NCBI GenBank assembly: GCA_014379815.1
Contig: JACMLA010000404.1
Coordinates: forward strand, 1-9,487
Source: Bryobacteraceae bacterium
GTDB lineage: Bacteria; Acidobacteriota; Terriglobia; Bryobacterales; Bryobacteraceae
Direction of reading: 5' to 3'
DNA length: 9,487 bases
Below the pieces are notes generated by a model, which saw only the letters and a list, made by a program, of their open reading frames with translations, was not told the DNA's origin and made no database searches. A program made the translations under genes and the position numbers. Below, one piece after another: positions 1 to 6,280 of the stretch (within the stretch, counting starts at the first letter, position 1; the number at the start of each line of letters is the position of its first letter).

Positions 1-1
1 G

Positions 2-412
2 TCACTGGCGGAGCGAAAGGAAATCACAATTCTCATCGAGGAGCCCCGGGAGGCGTGGGTCCTTCGCGGAGATCGTGAGTTGATGGAATACGCGGTTTAT
101 AACTTGCTGACCAACGCGATCAAGTATTCACCAGCCGCTACAACGGTGTCGGTGGAGACCATTGGTAGTGGTAACGAGGTGCGAGTCAAGGTTATCGACC
201 AGGGCATTGGCATGGATGAAAAGGAACTGCGCCATGTCGGTCAGAAGTTCTACAGGACCAGGAGGGCAGAAGCTTCCGGTGAAGCGGGAACCGGGATCGG
301 TCTATCACTGGTGCAGCAAATCGTTGCGCACCACAATGGACGGGTCGAGGTACAGAGTGCTCCCGGGGCCGGCTCTTGTTTTACGATGGTTCTGCCAGCA
401 ACTGCGGTGTAG
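2..412 (+). CDS. Sensor histidine kinase, C-terminal ATPase domain (5' partial)
   Basis: This is the catalytic end of a two-component sensor kinase, which binds ATP and phosphorylates its own histidine before passing the phosphate to a response regulator. The frame is open from the window edge, so the true start, the sensor part and the HisKA histidine region lie upstream. The 136 visible residues hold the full HATPase_c (GHKL) motif set: N-box NLLTNAIKYSP at residues 34-44, G1 box DQGIGMD at 66-72, F-box KFYR near 82-85, and G2 box GTGIGLSLV at 96-104. All key residues are intact, so the ATPase half should be functional. It ends in TAG, 45 bases before the sigma-54-type response regulator, and the two are almost certainly cognate partners in one operon. 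The F-box and G2 spacing resembles PhoR/ResE-like kinases, but the subfamily cannot be fixed without the N-terminus. Confidence 0.93.
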   Translation, partial: SLAERKEITILIEEPREAWVLRGDRELMEYAVYNLLTNAIKYSPAATTVSVETIGSGNEVRVKVIDQGIGMDEKELRHVGQKFYRTRRAEASGEAGTGIGLSLVQQIVAHHNGRVEVQSAPGAGSCFTMVLPATAV

Positions 413-457
413 ACACCTGGTTTAGTTGCATGTTTTCGCTCGAATTGAGGTTGTGTT

Positions 458-1813
458 TTGGCTCGATTGCTGGTTGTGGAAGACGATAGCGCTGTTCGAA
501 ATACCGTTGTCACTTTCCTCGAACTCGAAAATTATTCTGTTGATGCCGTATCGTCTACCAGGGCGGCGCTGGAACGTCTTTCCGGCGGAACATACGACAT
601 CGTAGTGTCCGACATCTACCTTGACGAACGGACGGGGCTGGACGTTCTGCATGCCGCCAAGCTTGCTAATCCATCCTGTGTAGTAATCCTGATGACCGGA
701 CGCGGCACGATGGAGACGGTGATGCGGGCTACGCAGGGTGGCGCTTTCGACTATATTGCCAAGCCATTTGAACTGGACCGCCTGCTGGACACCATCAAGC
801 GTGCAGAGTCATCTTTGCTGGGCAGCGTAGACTCCGGCGACGACGAAGTGGAGATCGACGATGTACCGGAAACCGAGATGGTCGCCAGTTCCGCAGCAAT
901 GGTCGACATCTACAAGTTGATCTCACGCATCGCGCCCACCGACGTAAGCGTATTGATTCAGGGTGAAACCGGTACCGGAAAAGAGCTGATTGCGCGCATG
1001 ATTCACAAGTACAGCAAACGTGCCGATAAGCCATTTGTTGCCGTGGATTGCGGCGCCATTTCGCCGACGCTGATCGAGAGCGAGTTGTTCGGCGCGCTTC
1101 GGGGCGCATACACGGGATCGGACCGGGACCGCGTGGGATATCTGGAAGCCGCTAATGGAGGCACAGTATTTCTCGATGAGATTGGGGAAATCGATACTGC
1201 TTTTCAGTTGAAGCTATTACGTTTTCTCCAGGAGAAGGAGATACGCCCGGTCGGTTCCCCGCGGTCGCGCCAGGTTGACGTCCGGGTCGTTGCCGCTACT
1301 AACCGGGATCTGAAAACGCTGATCTCGGAAGGCAAGTTTCGGGAGGATCTCTGGTACCGACTCGCGACAGTGCCATTGCAGGTACCCCCGTTGCGGGAAC
1401 GGCGAGGTGACGTGCCGCTGCTTGCGCAACATCTGACGGACCGGTCGAACCGCCGCTTTGGTACGAGTGCGAAGCTGACTGAGTCGGGAGTGCGGGCGCT
1501 TGCCGAGTACTCCTGGCCAGGCAACGTGCGGCAAATGCAGCATGCTATTGAGCGGCTTTGCATTCTGGCACCCGGGGCCCGGCTTGACGAGTCGGCGGTT
1601 CGCTCGGTATTGCAGACTTCCCAACCCAAGGAAGCCGCGGGCGACACCCTGGCCGACACCGAGGCCGACCAAATCCGCCGAGTTCTTGCAGCAGCAGGAG
1701 GAAACAAGAGTCGCGCGGCGAAGATTCTTGGGATCGAAAGAAAAACTCTTTACCGGAAGCTGGAGCGAATTGGCCTCCACGAGACAGATGTCACCGAGAC
1801 ATTCGGAAAATAA
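458..1813 (+). CDS. NtrC-type sigma-54-dependent response regulator
   Basis: This 451-residue protein is a phosphorylation-controlled activator of sigma-54 promoters, with the usual receiver/AAA+/DNA-binding layout. The receiver (about 1-118) has acidic residues E8-D10, the probable phospho-acceptor D52, T80 and K102. The AAA+ domain (about 140-370) has Walker A GETGTGKE at 169-176, the sigma-54-contacting loop GAYTGS at 216-221, Walker B GGTVFLDE at 234-241, ATNRD at 280-284, a probable arginine-finger segment FREDLWYR at 294-301, and sensor II WPGNVRQ at 353-359. A Fis-type helix-turn-helix lies at about 405-440 ([20 protein letters not shown]). TTG at 458 is the only possible start, because an in-frame TGA lies at 446-448; a TTGAGG Shine-Dalgarno is 7 bases upstream. 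The loop differs from canonical GAFTGA at two positions but keeps the key threonine. It pairs with the upstream histidine kinase. Confidence 0.95.
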   Translation: MARLLVVEDDSAVRNTVVTFLELENYSVDAVSSTRAALERLSGGTYDIVVSDIYLDERTGLDVLHAAKLANPSCVVILMTGRGTMETVMRATQGGAFDYIAKPFELDRLLDTIKRAESSLLGSVDSGDDEVEIDDVPETEMVASSAAMVDIYKLISRIAPTDVSVLIQGETGTGKELIARMIHKYSKRADKPFVAVDCGAISPTLIESELFGALRGAYTGSDRDRVGYLEAANGGTVFLDEIGEIDTAFQLKLLRFLQEKEIRPVGSPRSRQVDVRVVAATNRDLKTLISEGKFREDLWYRLATVPLQVPPLRERRGDVPLLAQHLTDRSNRRFGTSAKLTESGVRALAEYSWPGNVRQMQHAIERLCILAPGARLDESAVRSVLQTSQPKEAAGDTLADTEADQIRRVLAAAGGNKSRAAKILGIERKTLYRKLERIGLHETDVTETFGK

Positions 1814-1864
1814 TTCTTTCTTTTTTTGGAAAGCGGAATTACAATCGGGGCGAGTTTACAGCTG

Positions 1865-1871
1865 CAGGAGG
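1865..1871 (+). promoter_or_regulatory. Strong Shine-Dalgarno of the 48-aa membrane protein
   Basis: CAGGAGG lies 6 bases before the ATG at 1878. This near-perfect anti-16S match decides the start and shows that the short frame is translated in its own right, not as the tail of the longer overlapping frame. Confidence 0.75.
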
Positions 1872-1877
1872 TATTCC

Positions 1878-2024
1878 ATGTTTGACAGCCTCGATGAAAC
1901 GATGAAGCAAGACGAACTAAAGCAGACTTCCAGCACGGAACGCATCGTCCGTTACATCGTAATCGCCGCCGCCTCAGTAATCCTTTTCGGCGGATTAATA
2001 CTCGGCGTACAAATGCTTAGCTAA
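1878..2024 (+). CDS. Small single-pass membrane protein, 48 aa
   Basis: I do not recognise a named family. The product has a charged, soluble N-terminus (residues 1-25, rich in D, E, K and Q) followed by one strong hydrophobic segment at about residues 23-46 (IVRYIVIAAASVILFGGLIL), ending MLS. It should sit in the inner membrane with the acidic head probably cytoplasmic; the arginines just before the segment (R22, R25) favour that orientation. The start is well supported by GGAGG at 1867-1871, 6 bases before ATG. A longer frame runs through from inside the regulator gene, but that part is only a shadow. The gene lies 64 bases after the response regulator on the same strand, so it may be co-transcribed or have its own promoter, and a role linked to the two-component system is possible but unproven. 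It closes the plus-strand block before a hairpin. Confidence 0.75.
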   Translation: MFDSLDETMKQDELKQTSSTERIVRYIVIAAASVILFGGLILGVQMLS

Positions 2025-2049
2025 GCAACGCCCGATCCACTCAATTCAT

Positions 2050-2088
2050 AGCGCAGGAGTACCACGCGTGCGGGTAGTATCCTGCGCT
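2050..2088. terminator. Long hairpin between convergent genes, possible bidirectional terminator
   Basis: A perfect 9-bp inverted repeat, AGCGCAGGA (2050-2058) with TCCTGCGCT (2080-2088), is extended inward by TAC/GTA (2060-2062 with 2077-2079) around one bulged G. The loop contains the palindrome CACGCGTG. It sits between the stop of the 48-aa gene (2024) and the stop of the oppositely oriented NTF2-like gene (2103), which is where a shared terminator is expected. There is no clear T-run on either strand, so it is not a textbook intrinsic terminator; it could act as an RNA-end stabiliser or as a weak or factor-assisted stop. Confidence 0.5.
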
Positions 2089-2102
2089 GCGACTGCGTAA
2101 GA

Positions 2103-2474
2103 TCAGCCTTTATAGTAAAAGCGCTCGAATGCGACCTTACCGTCCTTCCAGCGACGGACCGCTACCTGTGCCAGTTTGACGCGGCCAGCACCTTTGAAGG
2201 TGACGTCCATTTCCCATTCCGAGAAGCTTGTGTCACCGCTGATGGCAGAGCTTAACACCTTCGCGTCGTGAAATTGTTCTACAGATTCCAGGAACTTGAC
2301 CTCGCGTTCGCGATTTGTGGCTTTGCCGACGAACGGGTCACCGTTGTTCTCCTGCATGACAACGTCATCAGCGTAATATTTGTCAAAGGCGTTAAGAACA
2401 TCGCCCTTTAGAACGCTTTCGTTCAAGTCCTGATCGGCGGCTGCATTTGGGTTAATGTGTAATTCTTCACTCAT
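2103..2474 (-). CDS. NTF2/SnoaL-like domain protein
   Basis: A 123-residue protein with the look of the NTF2-like superfamily, a cone-shaped alpha+beta fold used by small enzymes and ligand-binding proteins. Visible features are an N-terminal helix with LKGDVLNAFDKYYADDVVMQEN (residues 22-43), then GDPFVGKATNRERE (45-58), and alternating beta strands ending FERFYYKG. No signal peptide is seen, so it is probably cytoplasmic. The chosen ATG at 2474 gives a normal family N-terminus (MSEELHINPN). An in-frame ATG at 2531 would add 19 residues and overlap the end of the upstream gene by 14 bases. Neither start has a good Shine-Dalgarno, so translational coupling to the upstream gene is plausible. 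It is the last gene of the minus-strand block. No substrate or catalytic residues can be assigned. Confidence 0.8.
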   Translation of the reverse strand: MSEELHINPNAAADQDLNESVLKGDVLNAFDKYYADDVVMQENNGDPFVGKATNREREVKFLESVEQFHDAKVLSSAISGDTSFSEWEMDVTFKGAGRVKLAQVAVRRWKDGKVAFERFYYKG

Positions 2475-2517
2475 GGGATGGAAGATGTTGCGAGGCTGTA
2501 GAGGGTCGCGGATATTC

Positions 2518-3243
2518 CTAATTCTGAACATCCTGCTTACGAAATCGCGCGGGCAAATGCATTGTGCGGGCGAGGTCGGGCCAGAATTCCCGAACCATGT
2601 TCGTTACACCACGCAATCCGATATTCACACCACCGGATTGCCATTTCCGGGATGTTGTATTCAGCCGGTCGGGCAGCCACTGGTGAGTGACCCACGGAGT
2701 TGCGAGCGAGCCGGCAAGCCGGGATACCGAGACGACCTCGTTCCCGGAATCGGTTAGGGAGGTAAAGCTCCGCTTGAACGCGTGACCGGTCCTTGGCAGA
2801 AAGCCTTTACAGGAGCAGACATCATACCGCGGTTCGGTGTGCAACATCACGTCAAACCCAAGCTGGATAGCGTTGCGTGTCGCTAAAGCTCCCATGCGAT
2901 TGCCCAGCCGCATCCCAAAGCCTTCCGCACCACTGGGCCATTCTTCCTGAGTGTTATTCATGGAATCGAGTCCCGCAAGCAGCAAACGGTTCGCCAATAC
3001 GCGCGGTGAGAAGGTATTTCGAAATGCAAGATTCACTTTGCCCTGGGCTGACAGGGGTTCCCGGGTACCCGCCTGAATTGCTCTGGGACTGGAAAAAGGC
3101 AGGGGAATTTCGATCTCATCATTCACTCGTGTTCGCGATTGAGCAGGATCTTTTACTGGTTCCTTTGCTACGTCTTGAGCGAAGCACGCGCTGGCGCCCG
3201 CAAGCAGAGTAACGAATACACGGATTGTAATGCCGTCCATCAT
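2518..3243 (-). CDS. Exported hypothetical protein, acidobacterial family
   Basis: A 241-residue exported protein with no assigned function. The N-terminus is a signal peptide with hydrophobic core IRVFVTLLAGASACFA and a likely signal peptidase I cut after A22 (ACFA|Q). C20 lies in an ASAC context, so a lipoprotein is a less likely alternative because the usual leucine is missing. The mature part has a proline- and charge-rich linker (23-60). A conserved-looking core follows at about 100-222: GAEGFGMRLGNRMGALATRNAI at 105-126, HTEPRY at 135-140, and a C-terminal stretch of amphipathic segments ending near MVREFWPDL. From memory this glycine-rich core and H-x-[DE]-PRY pattern match a hypothetical family common in Acidobacteria, possibly envelope-associated. 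GAGG lies 4 bases before the ATG at 3243; a second ATG is the next codon. It is 96 bases downstream of the kinase gene, same strand. Confidence 0.8.
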   Translation of the reverse strand: MMDGITIRVFVTLLAGASACFAQDVAKEPVKDPAQSRTRVNDEIEIPLPFSSPRAIQAGTREPLSAQGKVNLAFRNTFSPRVLANRLLLAGLDSMNNTQEEWPSGAEGFGMRLGNRMGALATRNAIQLGFDVMLHTEPRYDVCSCKGFLPRTGHAFKRSFTSLTDSGNEVVSVSRLAGSLATPWVTHQWLPDRLNTTSRKWQSGGVNIGLRGVTNMVREFWPDLARTMHLPARFRKQDVQN

Positions 3244-3339
3244 TTTGCCTCGCTGTTAAAAAAAATTGTGCAACTCCAAACTGGCAGCTTACAACCAGCC
3301 AAGCAATTAGATTGCCACGTGAACGCAAGGTCTCAGAAT

Positions 3340-5940
3340 TCAGATTGCAGCTTTAGGTACCCGTGCGGTAGTCGTAGCCAGCTCACATCGGCGAAGCGCC
3401 TGACGCGTATTCTCGAGGAACTTCTTTGTGTTAGGCCCGCGGAGGACCCCCTCATCAATCAGCTTTTGCCAGCGGGAGAGAGCCCGACCGTACCATTGGA
3501 CTGCGCTGCGGAACTGGTCAGGTTCACCGCTGCGAGCGCACTCTTCGTAAATCCTTCCCAGTTGCGCTTCGAATTCTGCCATGGAGTTGAGATCCGGCGA
3601 TCCGGTCGGATCGGCGCTGAGCACGTGTTCCTGCAGGTAAACCGCTTTCATCGCGCTTTCGAGTGCGTCCCGGCGCCGGCCTGTCTCCAGAAGCGGTACA
3701 GACCTCCGGGAGTAATTACCAGCGAGCATGGAGCGGGTCCGAAAGTCTCTGGGGTCGGCATCGACTAGCGACTGGCGAATCTCTATCGCCCGGTCGAAGT
3801 GCTGGATTGCCTCCGCGAACTGGCCAAGTGCGGTCAGTGCCATCCCGGCGAAGTGCCGCGTGGAGGCGATTTCCAGACGAATGCCGGCGTTTTCGGGGTC
3901 CGCTGCTTCTACCTGCAACTGATACCGAAGGGCCTGCTTCAAGTTGTCGACTCCGTTGCCCGGCTCTCCTGACTGTACAAAACTCATACCGAGGCGGTAA
4001 TGCATTCCCGCCAGTTCCCGTCGGGTGATCAAGTCTCCGGGATTTTCTGCGGCGACCTCGGTAAGTACCGCCATGGCTTTGCGGACAGCTTTGCGTGCCG
4101 GATCCCATTTCTCTTCCGAGATCAGGCCGTAACCAAGGCTCAGATAGGCGCTGGCAAGAACGCGCCGGTATTGCACATTGTGAGGGTCTTTTGCCACGAG
4201 GGCTTCGGCAATGTAGATCGCCCTGTCGTCATAGCTGCGCCTTACCTCTGGGTTGGTCGCTCGCCCAGCAATGTAACCGCCAAGGACGTAGTTCGTTGCA
4301 AGTTCAAACTTCACCTTAAGGTCCCTCGGCGAAGCGTTGGCTATAGCTTCCCGAATTACCTGGGCTCGCCGATGCGTGTCGCGGGCTTCACTGGCTTTCC
4401 CAATACCCGGCCCATTGCGTCCTATCTGGAGTTCAGCGAACTTCTCGTAAGCCATCGCGAGCGACCGCTGCACTTCCGGGCCTGAACCGGAGTCGGCCGC
4501 GAGTCCATCGAGATACTTCAGAGACTGTCGAAGCATAGTCTCCCGAGCGGTGGCGGCACCGGGCAGACGGGCAATATTGTCGTGTATCTCCACGAGAAAA
4601 GATGTGGCGAGTTTGTGATCTTCTTCCACCCGATGAGCCAGTTTGGCGGCTTTGTGAATCGCGAACAGGCTCATGAAAAGCAGGACGATAGCAACGGCAA
4701 AGCCGGCACCTACACTCAACCGGTGTCTGTCTATAAACTTCGCCGTGCGGTAGCTAAGGGTGTCTCTCCGGGCAACGATAGGAATGCCGGCGCCGTGACG
4801 CTGCAGATCTTCGCTGAACTGGTCGACAGATTCGTACCGGCGGTGCGCTTCCTTACGCAATGCCATGGCAACAATCTTGTCGAGGTCGCCCCGGAGTTTA
4901 CGTTTTAAGACATCAAGTGTAGTCGCGCGATCCCGGCAAACCAGCTCCGGGTCCACTACTGAGACGAAGCCATTGGAGCGTTCCAGTGTCTCCCTGATTC
5001 CGACTACGATGCTGGCTCGGGTTGGCTCACGCTCACAGATTACCTGCGCCAGTTCCTCCGAATTTTTGGCCGACAGACGGTAGGGCCGGTGACCTGTCAG
5101 GAGTTCATACAGGATGACACCGAGGGAATAGATGTCGCTCGGGATGCCCGCTACAAATCCCCGGATCTGTTCCGGGCTCGCGTAGGCCGGGGTGGCCATT
5201 CGCAACATCGTGAGAGTGGGTTCGGAGCTCTCGCGTCCTGGACCGCTGAGGATCCGTGCGATTCCGAAATCCAGCAGTTTGGGCGTACCGTCATCGGTGA
5301 CAAGGATGTTGGCCGGCTTCAGATCGCGATGAACGATCAGGTTGTTGTGGGCGTAGGCTACCGCGGAACACACCTTCCGGAACAGGCCGATCCGCTCGGT
5401 TAGAGACAGACGGTTTTGGTCACAGTACTCCGTGAGTGGAATCCCCCGGATGAACTCCATAACGAAGTACGGCAATCCCGAGGACGTAGAGCCGCCGTCG
5501 ATGAGTCTGGCAACGTAAGGATGTTCGAGGTTCGCCAGAATTTGACGTTCCGTCCGGAAGCGGCGGAGAAGTATCTCCGTATCCATGCCGCGGCTAACGA
5601 TCTTAATGGCGACCTCGCGCCGGAATTCGTCATCGGCCCGTATTGCCCGGTAGACTGTGCCCATCCCGCCCTGGCCAATCTCCTGAGTCAGTAACCAGGG
5701 ACCGACCCGCTCCCCAACGTGAGAACCGGGGCCGAGCACGGCTGCCAGATCGGCGCCGCCTCCGCCAGCGGATTCTTCCAGAAAGTCACTGGCGTGGTGC
5801 GCTTCGAGCAGCGAAATGACTTCGTTACGCAGATCGATTTCGAGGCAGTTTTGATTCAGCCAGGAGACACGGCTCTCTGTGGGCTGATCCAGCGCCTGGC
5901 CGAGCACACTTTTTACCTGCTGCCATTCTTCTGCCGTCAT
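3340..5940 (-). CDS. Transmembrane Ser/Thr protein kinase with TPR-like tail
   Basis: An 866-residue PknB-type kinase that should phosphorylate Ser/Thr of cytoplasmic targets. A helical leader (1-65, MTAEEWQQVK...) precedes the kinase domain (about 81-380): P-loop GQGGMGTVY at 89-97, lysine K113 in VAIK, helix-C E131, HRDLKPAN at 204-211, DFG at 224-226, and a TPAYASPEQIRG activation-segment end at 250-261. All catalytic residues are present. One transmembrane helix lies at about 408-428, so the remaining 430 residues should be periplasmic. That tail is helical with repeated A-x-x-Y/LG-type units, resembling degenerate TPRs at about 490-825, a likely protein-binding sensor region. ATG at 5940 fits the family N-terminus and has an AGG 6 bases upstream; an in-frame GTG at 5970 would add 10 residues. 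No PASTA repeats are present. It leads the minus-strand gene group. Confidence 0.93.
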   Translation of the reverse strand: MTAEEWQQVKSVLGQALDQPTESRVSWLNQNCLEIDLRNEVISLLEAHHASDFLEESAGGGGADLAAVLGPGSHVGERVGPWLLTQEIGQGGMGTVYRAIRADDEFRREVAIKIVSRGMDTEILLRRFRTERQILANLEHPYVARLIDGGSTSSGLPYFVMEFIRGIPLTEYCDQNRLSLTERIGLFRKVCSAVAYAHNNLIVHRDLKPANILVTDDGTPKLLDFGIARILSGPGRESSEPTLTMLRMATPAYASPEQIRGFVAGIPSDIYSLGVILYELLTGHRPYRLSAKNSEELAQVICEREPTRASIVVGIRETLERSNGFVSVVDPELVCRDRATTLDVLKRKLRGDLDKIVAMALRKEAHRRYESVDQFSEDLQRHGAGIPIVARRDTLSYRTAKFIDRHRLSVGAGFAVAIVLLFMSLFAIHKAAKLAHRVEEDHKLATSFLVEIHDNIARLPGAATARETMLRQSLKYLDGLAADSGSGPEVQRSLAMAYEKFAELQIGRNGPGIGKASEARDTHRRAQVIREAIANASPRDLKVKFELATNYVLGGYIAGRATNPEVRRSYDDRAIYIAEALVAKDPHNVQYRRVLASAYLSLGYGLISEEKWDPARKAVRKAMAVLTEVAAENPGDLITRRELAGMHYRLGMSFVQSGEPGNGVDNLKQALRYQLQVEAADPENAGIRLEIASTRHFAGMALTALGQFAEAIQHFDRAIEIRQSLVDADPRDFRTRSMLAGNYSRRSVPLLETGRRRDALESAMKAVYLQEHVLSADPTGSPDLNSMAEFEAQLGRIYEECARSGEPDQFRSAVQWYGRALSRWQKLIDEGVLRGPNTKKFLENTRQALRRCELATTTARVPKAAI

Positions 5941-6019
5941 ATTGCGCCTGCGAACGGGGAGGGACTCCACTACTGACGCGCGTCCCGCTGGAAAAGGAGA
6001 TCAGGTTTGCGGTGTCTCT

Positions 6020-6048
6020 ATTTTAGGAGGCGCTCCGGATCGGAACAA
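6020..6048 (-). promoter_or_regulatory. Candidate sigma-70-type promoter of the kinase group
   Basis: On the minus strand, TTGTTC (6048-6043) is followed by exactly 17 bases and then TAAAAT (6025-6020). The -10 matches five of six consensus bases and the -35 matches three. Transcription would start near 6013, giving a leader of about 70 bases before the ATG at 5940. It is the best-spaced pair I found in this region, but housekeeping promoter consensus in Acidobacteria is only loosely known to me. Confidence 0.45.
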
Positions 6049-6072
6049 GCAGGGACTTTTGCGTGTCTACTG

Positions 6073-6088
6073 GACTCATGTCTGAGTC
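6073..6088. promoter_or_regulatory. Perfect dyad GACTCA-N4-TGAGTC, candidate operator or enhancer site
   Basis: The two 6-bp arms are exact reverse complements around the spacer TGTC. The 16-bp size and symmetry fit a dimeric helix-turn-helix protein. Its centre is about 110 bp upstream of the start predicted for the sigma-54 candidate at 6163-6178, a usual distance for enhancer sites of NtrC-type activators, and about 67 bp upstream of the start predicted for the kinase promoter. It could instead be a short RNA hairpin. The binding protein is unknown. Confidence 0.4.
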
Positions 6089-6162
6089 GGTGTGGCACCC
6101 TGGCGGCGGATTGTGAGAGGGATTACTGTCTGTAAACCCTTGGTTTTGTTATTACATGAATA

Positions 6163-6178
6163 TGGTTAAATGTTTGCA
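6163..6178 (+). promoter_or_regulatory. Candidate sigma-54 (-24/-12) promoter of the secreted protein gene
   Basis: TGGTTAAATGTTTGCA matches the sigma-54 pattern TGGCAC-N5-TTGCA. The -12 element TTGCA is perfect, the -24 element keeps TGG but not CAC, and the invariant GG and GC are exactly 10 bases apart as required. Transcription would start near 6189, giving a leader of about 90 bases to the TTG at 6281. A sigma-54 activator gene lies in the same window. The match is partial, so chance is possible. Confidence 0.45.
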
Positions 6179-6270
6179 GCTTAATTTGGCGTGTGGTGTG
6201 TTTGCAAGGGAGTTGCCTCTCGGCTTTATTGCAGAAAACACCGTCATTACCGCAGCGATGCACAGCCTTT

Positions 6271-6275
6271 GGAGG
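6271..6275 (+). promoter_or_regulatory. Shine-Dalgarno fixing a TTG start for the secreted protein
   Basis: GGAGG lies 5 bases before TTG at 6281. This excludes the longer frame from GTG 6191 and outranks the ATG at 6317, which has no comparable site and would remove the basic n-region of the signal peptide. Confidence 0.75.
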
Positions 6276-6280
6276 GCAGA

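Larger units (their letters stand above)
5941..6280. other. Divergent intergenic control region (340 bases)
   Basis: This is the only non-coding stretch over 300 bases. It separates the minus-strand kinase group from the plus-strand secreted protein. It holds a candidate sigma-70-type promoter facing left, a perfect 16-bp dyad, a candidate sigma-54 promoter facing right (with a second, weaker match upstream), and a leader of about 90 bases ending in a strong Shine-Dalgarno. Open frames crossing it do not look like genes: the plus-strand extension from GTG 6191 is cysteine- and arginine-rich, unlike the secreted protein that follows. No riboswitch consensus was recognised. Confidence 0.7.

Noticed and set aside
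418..430. TGG...TTGCA pattern between the histidine kinase and the regulator.
   Set aside because: The GG to GC spacing is three bases too short for sigma-54, and the two genes are most simply one operon.
1204..1780. Two minus-strand open frames of 167 and 187 codons opposite the regulator gene.
   Set aside because: They are antisense to conserved AAA+ and helix-turn-helix motifs, have compositions rich in Arg and Ser, and show no family resemblance.
1826..1845. Possible promoter before the 48-aa gene: TTGGAA with TACAAT, or a sigma-54-like TTGGAAAGCGGAATTAC.
   Set aside because: TTGGAA and TACAAT are only 8 bases apart, and the correctly spaced -35 is TTTCTT. For sigma-54, the GC expected 10 bases after GG is absent.
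3258..3300. T8 run on the minus strand between the kinase and exported protein genes, as an intrinsic terminator.
   Set aside because: The only nearby stem is CTGG/CCAG with a 10-base loop and lies over a dozen bases from the T-run, too weak and too distant.
3663..5694. Several plus-strand open frames of 64-161 codons opposite the kinase gene.
   Set aside because: They lie antisense to a gene with clear family motifs, have no recognisable domains and are expected by chance in GC-rich coding DNA.
6187..6206. TGGCGTGTGG...TTTGCA, another apparent sigma-54-like pattern just downstream of the candidate promoter.
   Set aside because: The GG to GC spacing is four bases too long, so it does not fit the strict sigma-54 geometry.
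6171..6206. Direct repeat TGTTTGCA (6171-6178 and 6199-6206) as a paired operator.
   Set aside because: Only 8 bases long; the first copy is explained by the -12 element and the second has no further symmetry.
6191..6280. Coding extension of the secreted protein from GTG 6191.
   Set aside because: It lacks a Shine-Dalgarno, is rich in Cys, Arg and His unlike the rest of the protein, and would place the signal peptide internally.
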